Source: Cohnella abietis
Lineage (GTDB): Bacteria; Bacillota; Bacilli; Paenibacillales; Paenibacillaceae
Direction: 5' to 3'
Assembly: GCF_004295585.1 (NCBI RefSeq)
Contig: NZ_AP019400.1
Coordinates: forward strand, 5,301,501-5,365,500
Length of the DNA: 64,000 bases
Below the pieces are notes generated by a model. That model was given only the letters and a program-made list of their open reading frames with translations, did not search any database and was not told the DNA's origin. Shown one piece after another: positions 17,016 to 25,770 of this stretch. Position numbers and translations under genes: made by a program. The first letter of the stretch is position 1. Every line of letters begins with the position of its first letter.

Positions 17016-18467
17016 CTATACCCCTTTAATAACTGCGATGGGGTGGCATTTGGCAACAACAGAAGCCAGTTGGGCACCAACAACGCTATCAATAATTTGA
17101 TCAATGCTTTTGTAGGCTTGGGGACTTTCATCTAGAATTGATTCCAACGACTTGTGATTCACAATAATTTCATCCTCTTGCCCAATACGCATAGATGAAG
17201 CGAATTCCTCTACTGTTACTAGCTGTTTCGAAGCATTCCTAGAGCGAATGCGCCCTGCACCATGACAAATGGAATAATGATTGCTTTCACCCTCCGGACG
17301 ACCAACCATTAGATATGAAGCTGAACCCATTGAGCCTGGAATGAGCGCTGGATGACCCGTATTCAAAAAAGGCAATGGATTATCCGGATGACCCGGAGGC
17401 AATGCACGAGTCGCTCCTTTGCGATGTACGAAAAAGGATTTACCTCTCTGCTCTTCTTCCCAAGCATAATTGTGCATTAAATCATACAACGTGCTCATTT
17501 CGAATTTGGGGCCTAGCACTTCTCTACACGCTTCTCGAATGCTATTAGCAATGAGATGGCGATTAACGACTGCATAGTTAAGTGCCGAGTACATCAGATT
17601 CAAGTAAGCTTGACCTGCATCGCTGTGAAGCGGCGCAAAGGCAAGCTTGGGATCAGCCGTGCCTAAGCCGTTCATGCGCATGAACTTGGCAACCTCCGAT
17701 CCACAGTGTTGATTAACAGAACCACCCCATGCACGCGAGCCAGAATGAATCATAATGACAATTTGACCATCCACCAATCCCCACTGCTCCGCAACTTCTC
17801 GATTATCCTCATGAATTTCGATCGTTTGGATTTCTGCAAAATGATTCCCCCGACCAAGCGTCCCTAACTGGCGATGCGCTCTATGCCATACCTGCTCTGG
17901 AATTCGCTCTAAATAGCTTTCATCGAATTGAAATCGGCTATGCTCGACATGGGTCAGTGAGGTTGCTTTACGAGGGGTATAGGCATCTGGTACATATTTT
18001 TTAGGAAGCCCATGCAGCCCCTTTACTACAATTTGCTCTAAGCGAAAGTCCGAATAATGACCGCGGGCTTGCTCTTCAACCGGAAGCATACGCTCGATTG
18101 CCTTTACAAGCCTTCGCCGCAGCTTCACATCCTTCAAATCATGAGCTGATAAATTCGTTAGGTGCACGCGCATCCCACAGCCAATATCGCTCCCTACAAT
18201 GGAAGGCGATACGAATGCATTTTCTGTGTCCCATACTGCTGTTGTCCCGATGCATGTACCTATGCCAACATGAACGTCCGGGGTATAGCCCATATAGCGG
18301 ATGTTCGGAATTTGTAGGTTGTTGTTGGCCATCTCGAACACCTTTCCGTCCAACGCATTGTATAATTCGTTGCTGGCATACACATGAACATCTCCTGCAG
18401 TGAGCTTCATTTGCCTATAATAAGTGTTTGTATTTCCGTTTGGTTGTTCTGTTAACATATTGTTCAT
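17016..18467 (-). CDS. rtcB: RtcB-type RNA-splicing ligase
   Basis: This roughly 483-residue Mn2+/GTP-dependent RNA ligase joins 2',3'-cyclic phosphate or 3'-phosphate ends to 5'-OH ends. Landmarks are DVHVGIGTCIGT, SIVGSDIGCGMRVHL (Mn-binding Cys/Asp), GTLGRGNHFAEIQ, MIHSGSRAWGG and the nucleophile block CHGAGRIRSR, whose His becomes guanylylated. It is close to the E. coli RtcB length plus a larger N-terminal part. ATGs at 18470, 18467 and 18458 compete; AAAGGA favours 18467 weakly. Upstream, on the same strand, lies a terminator and a small ORF, so read-through may control expression. Its role is RNA repair; no archease is adjacent. Confidence 0.93.
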   Translation of the reverse strand: MNNMLTEQPNGNTNTYYRQMKLTAGDVHVYASNELYNALDGKVFEMANNNLQIPNIRYMGYTPDVHVGIGTCIGTTAVWDTENAFVSPSIVGSDIGCGMRVHLTNLSAHDLKDVKLRRRLVKAIERMLPVEEQARGHYSDFRLEQIVVKGLHGLPKKYVPDAYTPRKATSLTHVEHSRFQFDESYLERIPEQVWHRAHRQLGTLGRGNHFAEIQTIEIHEDNREVAEQWGLVDGQIVIMIHSGSRAWGGSVNQHCGSEVAKFMRMNGLGTADPKLAFAPLHSDAGQAYLNLMYSALNYAVVNRHLIANSIREACREVLGPKFEMSTLYDLMHNYAWEEEQRGKSFFVHRKGATRALPPGHPDNPLPFLNTGHPALIPGSMGSASYLMVGRPEGESNHYSICHGAGRIRSRNASKQLVTVEEFASSMRIGQEDEIIVNHKSLESILDESPQAYKSIDQIIDSVVGAQLASVVAKCHPIAVIKGV

Positions 18468-18517
18468 CATTTCCTTTATCTTTTTTTTATTTGGTTGGAA
18501 CGCTTGAAATAACACAA

Positions 18518-18547
18518 AAAGACCGCAAGCCATAGCTCGCGGTCTTC
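18518..18547 (-). terminator. Terminator between the small ORF and rtcB
   Basis: AGACCGC pairs with GCGGTCT with an inner AGC/GCT extension, and the minus strand continues TTTTTGTG. It lies in the leader of rtcB, about 50 nt before its start, so it could work as an attenuator. Confidence 0.8.
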
Positions 18548-18603
18548 TTGTGCAAAGAAAATACTAAAGGAATACGATCGGTTACGGCATCCGCCGTCCG
18601 TCG

Positions 18604-18720
18604 CTAAACCTTCTTCTTCCTTGCCAATTCCCGTAGAGGCCAATGGACATGTCTCTTCATATTCAGTTTCTGTGCTGCTGCGATGGAACTCATTGCTGGT
18701 GTAGGGTTAAATAGGGTCAT
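18604..18720 (-). CDS. Small unassigned protein, 38 aa, upstream of rtcB
   Basis: The ORF MTLFNPTPAMSSIAAAQKLN... ends in a basic tail LARKKKV. An exact AGGAGG (18730-18735) lies 9 nt before the ATG at 18720, one of the best ribosome-binding sites in the window, which makes translation likely. It is followed by about 55 nt and a strong terminator, then rtcB. There is no membrane helix; net charge is strongly positive. It could be a small functional protein or a leader peptide controlling read-through into rtcB. I recognise no family. Confidence 0.55.
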   Translation of the reverse strand: MTLFNPTPAMSSIAAAQKLNMKRHVHWPLRELARKKKV

Positions 18721-18788
18721 GTTCATTGGCCTCCTTTCATAATTTGATAACGCTAATCATAAGCGGGGTGGGAAGTTCTGTCAATCCT

Positions 18789-18995
18789 TTATTTATCCTT
18801 TTTTATTTCAAAATTCTCGAGACAAGACTTACATATACAGGTCTTGTTTATCAGCTCGGGAGGGACGCTTTTGAAAATATCAGGCGGAAATGTGGCTTTG
18901 CTGCACCAACAGGAGCCTTGCGGCAGTCCTGACAAATTACCACAATTGTTGCCCTTGCCACACAAGGGACAATGATTGGCGTTATTCGCTTGCAT
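18789..18995 (-). CDS. Cysteine-rich CWC-type small protein
   Basis: This 68-residue protein has a cysteine pattern CPLCGKGNNC, then GSCWCSKATFPP and CICKSCL. The CWC core and the spacing fit the cysteine-rich CWC family, small predicted zinc-binding proteins of unknown function. The ATG at 18995 follows AAGGGGG by about 10 nt; the longer frame to 19082 runs through the preceding hairpin and is rejected. It lies between the sugar-isomerase operon terminator and the rtcB leader. Confidence 0.75.
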   Translation of the reverse strand: MQANNANHCPLCGKGNNCGNLSGLPQGSCWCSKATFPPDIFKSVPPELINKTCICKSCLENFEIKKDK

Positions 18996-19040
18996 CAGGT
19001 TAATTCCCCCTTCCCTTGTGTGCAGCCGCTTTGAATACAT

Positions 19041-19080
19041 GAGAAAGGCGAGAGCTTCATAACGAGCTCTCGCCTTTCTC
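19041..19080 (-). terminator. Long perfect hairpin after the sugar-isomerase operon
   Basis: GAGAAAGGCGAGAGCT pairs over all 16 bases with AGCTCTCGCCTTTCTC (8-nt loop). No T-run follows on either strand, but the stem is strong and lies directly after the operon stop. Confidence 0.7.
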
Positions 19081-19101
19081 ACAGCTATTTCGACTGTTAG
19101 A

Positions 19102-19989
19102 TTACCAGTTTCTAGCTTTCAAGAATTGAACTGCTGCAGCAATATCTGCCTCAGGATTTGTTCCGACTTCGCGTTCGATCGTAAGATATCCATTATAACC
19201 GATGTCTCTTAGGGCTTTCAAATAAAGCTCCCAATTCACACCACCCTGTCCTAGTGGAACCTCCCTGAACGCATCTCCCGATTCGGCATCCTCAGCTATT
19301 TTGTCATGATCAAGTCCCTCGTAGCCAAGGAAGCCATAAATTTGACGAGGATCAACCTCACGAAGCCTAATCCCATCCTTAGCATGCGTATGGACGATAT
19401 AGTCCTTCAGATTATGGACTCCTTGAGCCGGATCATCACCAGTTACCATGACCATATTAGCAGGGTCAAAATTTACAGAGAGTCCATTCGAGCTTAGACC
19501 ATCTAGAAAGCTCTTCAAATGCGCTGACGTCTCCGGTCCCGTCTCAATCGCAAAATACGCATTCATGCTCGTTGCATAACGACTCAATTCATCGCAAGCA
19601 TTGTGCAACGATTCATAGATTTCGCTGTTACGGTCATCCGGAACAATTCCGATATGGGTAGTTACGACGTTCGTGCCCAATTCGACAGCCAAGTCCAATA
19701 TACGTTTAGATTTTTCTATTTTCTCTGCATTAACCGTCTTATCTTGAAAGCCATGTCCGCCAAGATCACCAACTAATGCCGATATTTGCAGACCTAACGA
19801 TTCAATATAGGACTTATATTCCTTGCGTGCTGAGGACGACAAATTTGCCGGATCCATTTCTCCCGATACCGCATAAATTTGAACGCCATCTGCCCCTACT
19901 TCGCGTGCTTTAATAAGTCCTTCACGAACACCTACTCTAAAGCTATCCACGATGACTCCAATTTTCCAAGGTTGCAAAATTTCTGTCAT
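19102..19989 (-). CDS. Sugar phosphate isomerase/epimerase family protein (xylose-isomerase-like TIM barrel)
   Basis: This 295-residue cytoplasmic AP-endonuclease-2/xylose-isomerase-like barrel has metal ligands expected in FAIETGPETSAHLK (Glu), LSVNFDPANMVM (Asp), YIVHTHAKDG (His) and YLTIEREVG (Glu near the C-terminus). This is the IolE/IolI-like superfamily acting on ketoses, inosose or related sugar acids. The ATG at 19989 lies 10 nt from AAAGGAG; the ATG at 19998 is too close. It is third in an operon with a paralogue and a Gfo/Idh dehydrogenase, 23 nt after the paralogue's stop. Confidence 0.88.
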   Translation of the reverse strand: MTEILQPWKIGVIVDSFRVGVREGLIKAREVGADGVQIYAVSGEMDPANLSSSARKEYKSYIESLGLQISALVGDLGGHGFQDKTVNAEKIEKSKRILDLAVELGTNVVTTHIGIVPDDRNSEIYESLHNACDELSRYATSMNAYFAIETGPETSAHLKSFLDGLSSNGLSVNFDPANMVMVTGDDPAQGVHNLKDYIVHTHAKDGIRLREVDPRQIYGFLGYEGLDHDKIAEDAESGDAFREVPLGQGGVNWELYLKALRDIGYNGYLTIEREVGTNPEADIAAAVQFLKARNW

Positions 19990-20012
19990 ATTAATCATGC
20001 TCCTTTAGCCTA

Positions 20013-20870
20013 TTAGACTTCTTCCCATAATCTTTTGACATTATTAAGCGCTACCTCAGTAGCCATTACGCATGGCTCCATGCCTTCGAATTCAATAGAA
20101 AGGTACCCGTCATAGCCGGAATTTTTTACGATCCGTAGCACGGAACGAATGTCGAGGTCCCCCTGTCCAACAATAGCACCACGCAAGAAATTACCCCCAG
20201 AAGAACGGAACCAGCCCGCTCCTGGATCTTGATATTCTGGTCTCAGATAGAAATCCTTCACGTGAACGATAGATGCATAAGGAATGTTATTGCGCACTGC
20301 AGTTACTGGATTCTCATCAACGCATACAAAATTACCAATATCTAATGTCGTGCGGAAGTTATCCCGATTTACTTCATTTATTAAAGCTTGAACTCTATCA
20401 CTTGCCTGAATGTAATAGCCGTGATTTTCAACGCTTGTTGTAATTCCAAAGGCTGCGGCATAATCCGCAATGGCACGACAAGCATCAGCTAGCTTAGGCA
20501 AATCCTTCATAAATTGCTTGATAGATTTATCTTCGGAATTTGCAACGTCATGTCGCATAAGCTTTACGCCTAAGGCAGCCGCGACATCGACCTCTCTTTT
20601 TACCCGTTCAATCTCTGCTTCATAAGCTTGCTCATCTAGACCAGCAAAATTAGCACCAATGGCATAATTAGAAATATCAATACCAACCTCAGCCGCTTTA
20701 CTCTTAATGGCTTGAATCAGCTCAGGGTTATCCACTAGATCCAATCCAAGCGAAACAACCTCAACATGCTCCCCACCCATATCTGCTATACGACCGATGA
20801 CTTGAAGGATGTCCATTGATCCAGCCTGAACCTCTTGCCAGAAGCAGTAAGTACTTATACCGAATTTCAT
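20013..20870 (-). CDS. Sugar phosphate isomerase/epimerase family protein, second paralogue
   Basis: This 285-residue protein belongs to the same TIM-barrel superfamily as its downstream neighbour but is clearly diverged. It shows MKFGISTYCFWQEV at the start, TTSVENHGYYIQ (Glu), FRTTLDIGNFV (Asp), SIVHVKDFYL (His) and YLSIEFEGME near the C-terminus as likely metal ligands. Its ATG overlaps the stop of the dehydrogenase gene (ATGA), so translation is coupled. Two isomerases behind a dehydrogenase is typical of inositol, sugar-acid or 3-keto-sugar pathways. Confidence 0.88.
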   Translation of the reverse strand: MKFGISTYCFWQEVQAGSMDILQVIGRIADMGGEHVEVVSLGLDLVDNPELIQAIKSKAAEVGIDISNYAIGANFAGLDEQAYEAEIERVKREVDVAAALGVKLMRHDVANSEDKSIKQFMKDLPKLADACRAIADYAAAFGITTSVENHGYYIQASDRVQALINEVNRDNFRTTLDIGNFVCVDENPVTAVRNNIPYASIVHVKDFYLRPEYQDPGAGWFRSSGGNFLRGAIVGQGDLDIRSVLRIVKNSGYDGYLSIEFEGMEPCVMATEVALNNVKRLWEEV

Positions 20871-21928
20871 AAGTGAACTTCCTCTCCTTTAGCAGCAGAT
20901 TCATAGATTGCACATAGAATCTTCATCATTTCTACTCCATCCTCAACAGGGCTCAGAGGCTGTTCGCCTTTGACGATACAATCAATGAAATGATTGATTT
21001 CGTTCTGGAATGCAGGCTCCCCTTGGAATCCCGCCTCGCTGTTCGTTTGCGGCTGGATATTAAGGATAGTGTTGTACTTCTCAGTCACGATGGCAATCTC
21101 AGGATCGATCTCGAAGCCACCCTTGTCCCCATATAGCTTCACAGAGCCTTCATCTTGCTTGGCATGAAGAGAGTAGCTCACATCAACTAGAATAGACGCG
21201 CCATTTTCGAAACGAATTAGAGCATTAGCCATATCCTCTACCGTATTTTTCGAGGCATCATAATCTGCCGCTTTGTAGAAGCTCAAATGCTCAATATGTG
21301 AACGATTGCCTAGCTTCTTGTACGTATTGGCGCTTACTGTTTTAACCTTTGGTCTGCCCATCAAGTACCAGCAAAGATCAATAACGTGAACGCCGATATC
21401 GATAAGCGGGCCTCCACCAGAGCGTTCAACATCAGCGAACCAGCCACCAGGATTGCCAAGACGGCGAATCGTCGAAGCTTTAGCATAATACAGGTCTCCG
21501 AATTCCCCTTGGTCAGCGAATTCGCGGAGCATAACTACGTTTGGATCAAATCTGCGAACATAACCAATTTGTAGCAGCTTGCCTGATTCACGAACTGCTT
21601 CCTGAACTTCAAGCGCTTCTGCAACCGTGCGGCATAGTGGTTTTTCAACAAGCACATGCTTGCCGGCTTTAAGCGCAGCTATACTGATCGAAGCGTGGGT
21701 ATTGTTCCAAGTACAGATGCTTACTGCATCAATATCTGGATCAGCCAGTAAAGCATTATAATCTGTATACGTTTTGCTAGCTCCATATTTCGTTGCAACT
21801 TGACGCGCCCTGTCCTCGTTCAAATCACAAATTGCACTAATAGTTGCGTTGGGGTTCTGTGAATACGCATTCAAATGCGTTTCTGAAATAGATCCAGTTC
21901 CGATGACACCAATTCTAATTTGGCTCAC
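20867..21928 (-). CDS. Gfo/Idh/MocA oxidoreductase (inositol 2-dehydrogenase-like)
   Basis: This 353-residue NAD(P)-dependent dehydrogenase has a Rossmann motif IRIGVIGTGSISETHL, then the HVLVEKPLC block (EKP) and SGGGPLIDIGVHVIDL with the His/Asp of the sugar site. It is close in layout to inositol and scyllo-inositol dehydrogenases. The best start is GTG 21928, 9-11 nt after GGGAGAG; the TTG at 21937 abuts that site. It is the first gene of the three-gene operon and is divergent from the AraC-type regulator, which probably controls it. Confidence 0.9.
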   Translation of the reverse strand: MSQIRIGVIGTGSISETHLNAYSQNPNATISAICDLNEDRARQVATKYGASKTYTDYNALLADPDIDAVSICTWNNTHASISIAALKAGKHVLVEKPLCRTVAEALEVQEAVRESGKLLQIGYVRRFDPNVVMLREFADQGEFGDLYYAKASTIRRLGNPGGWFADVERSGGGPLIDIGVHVIDLCWYLMGRPKVKTVSANTYKKLGNRSHIEHLSFYKAADYDASKNTVEDMANALIRFENGASILVDVSYSLHAKQDEGSVKLYGDKGGFEIDPEIAIVTEKYNTILNIQPQTNSEAGFQGEPAFQNEINHFIDCIVKGEQPLSPVEDGVEMMKILCAIYESAAKGEEVHL

Positions 21929-22051
21929 TTTGCTCAACTCTCCCTATGAATAACATTTATTCTTAATTCGTATTATAATGGGATTAGGTTTAGTTGCCAT
22001 GAATAAGCATGCTATTTGTTTGTACAATCGTGCTATGCAGGAGTGAGGAAC

Positions 22052-22960
22052 ATGGAGAGAGTAGCTTCATTACGCGAACCGATGGACATGCCTGACCCGA
22101 CATTTCCTATTAAGATTAACCCTCGCCAGACCTATACTATGGTTGTAGGGGAAACTCTATTTGTTCATCATTGGCACGAGCATATGGAATTTTTATTTTT
22201 TGTAGCTGGAAAAGCAACAATTGAGTGCGGATCTGTTCCCATTTCGTTCGAAGCAGGCGAGCTATGCGTTGTTAATAGCAACGAGCTGCATTATGGAATT
22301 GCGGCTTCAGAGGATTTATCCTATTATGCGATGATTGTTGATGTCTCTTTACTTCACAGTCATTCCATTGATGCTATAGAAACTAAGTTTATTACACCGA
22401 TTATCCAAAACCGAATTTTATTTCAAAATTACATTTCTAAAGACGAAGAAGTAACTCAATGTATGCATGCCATCATTAGAGAGTTAGACAATAAAGAGCT
22501 AGGCTATGAGCTATCTGTTAAATCCTACCTCTATCAACTACTGTCCATTCTCGTTCGTAAGTATCTTGCAACACTAACCGAGCTTGACCAATATCGTCTC
22601 AGACTTAAGGAGCTAGAACGGCTCTCTCCTGTCTTTGCCTATATTGACGAGAACTATCAGGACAAGCTTACCGTGCAGTTGCTTGCCGATCATATTGGTT
22701 TGAGTCGGTTTCATTTCAGCCGATTGTTCAAACAGGTGACCGATAAATCGTTAGTTGAATTCATTAATCTAGTCCGCATTAACAAATCCGAAAGCTTGCT
22801 TCGTAACACACGCATGAATATATCAGAAATCGCTCTCGCAACCGGATTTAGTGATATTTACTATTTTAGCCGGACGTTCAAAAGAATGAAGAAGGTGTCT
22901 CCCACGAACTGGAGAAACAATGACACTGAGGGCATAGAAGAAAGTGCACCGGCTGATTGA
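22052..22960 (+). CDS. AraC-family regulator with N-terminal cupin domain
   Basis: This 302-residue regulator has an N-terminal sugar-sensing cupin (HHWHEHMEFLFFVAGKATIE) and a C-terminal double helix-turn-helix (LTVQLLADHIGLSRFHFSRL, then NISEIALATGFSDIYYFSR). AGGAG sits 8 nt before the ATG at 22052; an earlier in-frame ATG has no site. It is transcribed divergently from the dehydrogenase-isomerase operon; the roughly 120-bp gap between them contains a TATTATAATG block usable as a -10 on either strand. It is most likely the pathway-specific activator of that operon. Confidence 0.9.
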   Translation: MERVASLREPMDMPDPTFPIKINPRQTYTMVVGETLFVHHWHEHMEFLFFVAGKATIECGSVPISFEAGELCVVNSNELHYGIAASEDLSYYAMIVDVSLLHSHSIDAIETKFITPIIQNRILFQNYISKDEEVTQCMHAIIRELDNKELGYELSVKSYLYQLLSILVRKYLATLTELDQYRLRLKELERLSPVFAYIDENYQDKLTVQLLADHIGLSRFHFSRLFKQVTDKSLVEFINLVRINKSESLLRNTRMNISEIALATGFSDIYYFSRTFKRMKKVSPTNWRNNDTEGIEESAPAD

Positions 22961-22981
22961 TCGCCCGTGCACTTTGTTTGT

Positions 22982-23551
22982 TTACAGAATCATGCGATTT
23001 TTGGTATATCGATTTGCGTAAGAGGAGGCGCCGTAGGCATCGGGCTTTACTCGCGGGGCATACATTCCCATCGCTTCCACGCGATCGACCATTTCTTGAA
23101 CATAGAGGGCTGTTTGATTTACAACTAGTTCGGTGCCTGCATCAATGTCAATGTAGGCTTCAAGCATAGCCCCTTGACAGATGTTCGGAAGGAGTAGTTC
23201 CTCCATCTTCATGACCGCAATTTCATCGAAGTAACTTGCTACCCTTTGCGAAAAAGAGGTTTCCAGCATTAGCTTCTCCCTAATCGAGGTGAGCTGTCTT
23301 GGAACCGCTAGCTCACGATAACACGCCCATGCTCCTTTCCCTCTTCGATGAATGACGATACCTGTCACAAACTTTGTTTGCCCACGGTGAACCTGACTAT
23401 CGGTACCGATAACAAAATGATAAGAGCTTCGCGGATCTTGGGTAATAAAGCTCAAAATCCGTTCGAGCACATGATCAAGGCTTAACTCACTCTCCGAAAC
23501 ATTCTGAAAGCTCAAATCGTCCCAAGTTGAAATTGTACTCATCATCGTCAA
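22982..23551 (-). CDS. DUF458 / YkuK-like RNase H-fold protein
   Basis: This protein of about 189 residues belongs to the YkuK family (predicted RNase H-like fold, role unknown). Family blocks are YHFVIGTDSQVHRGQTKFVTGIVIH in the first third, EAYIDIDAG in the middle and KPDAYGASSYANRYTK at the C-terminus; the acidic residues of these blocks resemble an RNase H-type site. A TTG at 23551 lies 6 nt from AGAGGTG; an ATG at 23569 upstream of that site is the alternative. It is convergent with the AraC regulator, with only about 20 bp between stops. Confidence 0.82.
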   Translation of the reverse strand: MTMMSTISTWDDLSFQNVSESELSLDHVLERILSFITQDPRSSYHFVIGTDSQVHRGQTKFVTGIVIHRRGKGAWACYRELAVPRQLTSIREKLMLETSFSQRVASYFDEIAVMKMEELLLPNICQGAMLEAYIDIDAGTELVVNQTALYVQEMVDRVEAMGMYAPRVKPDAYGASSYANRYTKNRMIL

Positions 23552-23672
23552 TACATTCACCTCTGCCATGCATGCTGTCTTATTATCTATTGTATGGCGT
23601 CAATGACCGGACTCGAACCAAAGCACCTCAGTAAACCTCCTTTTCTTATAGCTGGCTTGTTTATCGCATGAG

Positions 23673-23701
23673 TTTACTCGCAAGGGAAAGGACACTATAA
23701 T
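23673..23701 (+). promoter_or_regulatory. Sigma-A-type promoter of mqnB-mqnD
   Basis: TTTACT, a 17-bp spacer and a perfect TATAAT precede the mqnB start by about 55 nt. Confidence 0.6.
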
Positions 23702-23755
23702 TAATAAAGTAACTCCATTAACAAAATGAAAACCCAGACAAAGGGGATTTTTTAT

Positions 23756-24430
23756 ATGCTGAGCAAAGTACTTATAGTAACCGCCGTCGAAGCTGAAAAA
23801 GAGGCGGTTTTACGAGGTTTATCAGGAGACAGCCGCTTCGAGGTGCTAGTTGGGGGAGTCGGGCCTGTAGCTGCGGCGGTTAGCACTGCTACTAAATTAG
23901 CTTGGGCTTCGATTGCGGATTCGAGAGCTGTAACACCGCGTTACGATTTAGTTGTTAGTGCTGGTATCGGTGGAGGGTTCGAGGAACAAGCAGCTATCGG
24001 CTCTATCGTCATTGCAAATGAGGTTATATCCGCAGATCTTGGGGCGGAAACCCCCGAGGGCTTCGCAAGTGTGGACAAGCTGGGATTCGGGAGCAGTCGT
24101 TTGCAGGTAGATTTAGAATTGTCGTCCCGATTGGCGGAAGCCATACTCGCCGGGGGACATTCGGTATGTGTTGGTCCTATTCTTACGCTGTCTACGGTTA
24201 CAGGTACAGCCTTGACTGCTTCGGAGCTAGCTGAGCGAATTCCGGGAGCAGCAGCCGAAGCGATGGAAGGGTATGGTGTTGCCGCTGCGGCTCATAATAG
24301 CGGGATTCCTTTCATAGAAATACGCACAATTTCCAACAAAGTCGGTCCCCGTGATAGAGCAGCATGGCGTATCGGAGATGCCCTCGCCGCACTTGAAATA
24401 GCAAGCACTCGCTTATCGGAGGTAATCTAA
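23756..24430 (+). CDS. mqnB: Futalosine hydrolase
   Basis: This 224-residue nucleosidase removes hypoxanthine from futalosine to give dehypoxanthine futalosine in the alternative menaquinone pathway. It has the PNP/MTAN fold: VLIVTAVEAEKEAVL at the start, VLVGGVGPVAAAVSTA, VVSAGIGGGF and the purine-site block EAMEGYGVAAAAHNSGIPFIEIRTISN. AAAGGGGA lies 8 nt before the ATG at 23756. Its last base is the first base of mqnD, so the two are coupled and functionally consecutive. MqnA, MqnC and MqnE are not in the window. Confidence 0.92.
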   Translation: MLSKVLIVTAVEAEKEAVLRGLSGDSRFEVLVGGVGPVAAAVSTATKLAWASIADSRAVTPRYDLVVSAGIGGGFEEQAAIGSIVIANEVISADLGAETPEGFASVDKLGFGSSRLQVDLELSSRLAEAILAGGHSVCVGPILTLSTVTGTALTASELAERIPGAAAEAMEGYGVAAAAHNSGIPFIEIRTISNKVGPRDRAAWRIGDALAALEIASTRLSEVI

Positions 24431-25338
24431 TGAAAATCGCATTTTCACCTTGTCCGAATGACACCTTTGTTTTCCATGCTTTAGTACACGGACTTATTCC
24501 GGGCACACCGGAGTTCGATGTCACTTATGCAGATATTCATATTACTAACAATCTAGCTGCCAATTCTGATGAGCTGGATATTATGAAAATTTCCTTTGCC
24601 GCCATGCCATGGATTTCCCCCGAGTATAAGCTCATTCCTTGCGGTGGTGCTCTTGGCCGGGGATGTGGACCTTTGGTTTTGACGGCTGGGGGGAGTATTG
24701 ATGGTGGGGCTGATGGTGGGGCTGCGGGAAGTAGTGATGGTGGCGTTGCTGGAAGTACTGATGAAATCGCGGCGAAGGGTGCTTCTCTTCTTTCTGGCAA
24801 AAGAGTCGCCGTACCAAGCGAGCGTTCTACTGCTTATTTGCTATTCCGACTTTGGGCAGCGCAGAACGTCCCCGGCGGTATCGGTGAAATTGTGGTAATG
24901 CCTTTTCACGAAATTATGCCAGCAATTCGAGATGGTCTCATCGACGCTGGTCTCGTTATCCACGAGGCTCGCTTTACTTACCAGAATTACGGCCTCTCCA
25001 AAGTCGTAGATTTGGGAAGCTGGTGGGAATCCGACACAGGGTTGCCTATTCCACTAGGGGCGATTATTGCTCGTCGTTCTCTAGATCTTGCCACGATCAG
25101 CACATGGATTCGCAAGTCAGTAGAATATGCTTGGCAGCATCCAGATGCTTCTAAGGAATATGTACTTCACCACGCTCAAGAAATGGACCCAAGTGTCGCT
25201 CAATCTCACATCGACCTGTATGTCAACGAATTTACAGCTGATTTAGGAGACGAAGGCTTTGCCGCAATAACCAATCTGCTACAACGTGCCATGGACGAGG
25301 GGCTAGTCCCCCAAATGGATTTAGCAGCTCTGAGATAG
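24430..25338 (+). CDS. mqnD: 1,4-dihydroxy-6-naphthoate synthase
   Basis: This 302-residue enzyme converts cyclic dehypoxanthinyl futalosine to 1,4-dihydroxy-6-naphthoate. The periplasmic-binding-protein-like fold starts with IAFSPCPNDTFVFHAL, continues with LDIMKISFAAMPW and the ACT-side block VAVPSERSTAYLLFRLW. Between VLTAG and LLSGKRVAVP lies an unusual insertion of about 30 Gly/Ser/Asp/Ala-rich residues (GGSIDGGADGGAAGSSDGG and onward) encoded by a GGTGGGGCT-type imperfect repeat. The frame is intact and the flanking conserved blocks are complete, so the enzyme is probably active with a flexible surface loop. Confidence 0.92.
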   Translation: MKIAFSPCPNDTFVFHALVHGLIPGTPEFDVTYADIHITNNLAANSDELDIMKISFAAMPWISPEYKLIPCGGALGRGCGPLVLTAGGSIDGGADGGAAGSSDGGVAGSTDEIAAKGASLLSGKRVAVPSERSTAYLLFRLWAAQNVPGGIGEIVVMPFHEIMPAIRDGLIDAGLVIHEARFTYQNYGLSKVVDLGSWWESDTGLPIPLGAIIARRSLDLATISTWIRKSVEYAWQHPDASKEYVLHHAQEMDPSVAQSHIDLYVNEFTADLGDEGFAAITNLLQRAMDEGLVPQMDLAALR

Positions 25339-25413
25339 CAAAGACATTAGCTTCACAAAGCCATCACTTTAGTACAACTACACACCAACATTCCCGAAAC
25401 ATAAGACACAATT

Positions 25414-25660
25414 AGCAACAACGATCCAAAACATCTCTAATGACTCACTCAAGCTACCTTGTAAGATCAATAACGATTAAAAACATTCTACTTGAGCCAA
25501 TATGACTCACCCAAACGCCAAAAAGTCAGCAACGACGATACAAAACATCTTTAATGGCAACTCAGGCTACCTCGGGAGAGCAATAACGATTAATAACATT
25601 CTACTTGAGCCAATATGACTCATCCAAACGCCAAAAAGTCAGCAACAACGATACAAAACA
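25414..25660. repeat. Direct repeat of 113-114 bp, about 2.2 copies
   Basis: AGCAAC(A/G)ACGAT begins at 25414, 25528 and 25641. Copies one and two share a block ending in CTTGAGCCAATATGACTCA and CCAAACGCCAAAAAGT; the third is truncated after about 25 bases. No hairpin or open frame is evident. It lies just after mqnD in a gene-free stretch. Confidence 0.8.
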
Positions 25661-25770
25661 TTGCTCTTCCACCGTTCCACCCAGGGTTCGAGACCAATAA
25701 GGATGAATTACATCCTACTTCTTTAAATGCAGAGTACTAGAACGCAAAAAAGTCCTAGTACTCTGCTCAC

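Noticed and set aside
23595..23625. tRNA-like fragment (GGTTCGAGTCC on the minus strand)
   Set aside because: Only the T-loop-like sequence is present; the T stem does not pair properly and no D or anticodon arm can be drawn.
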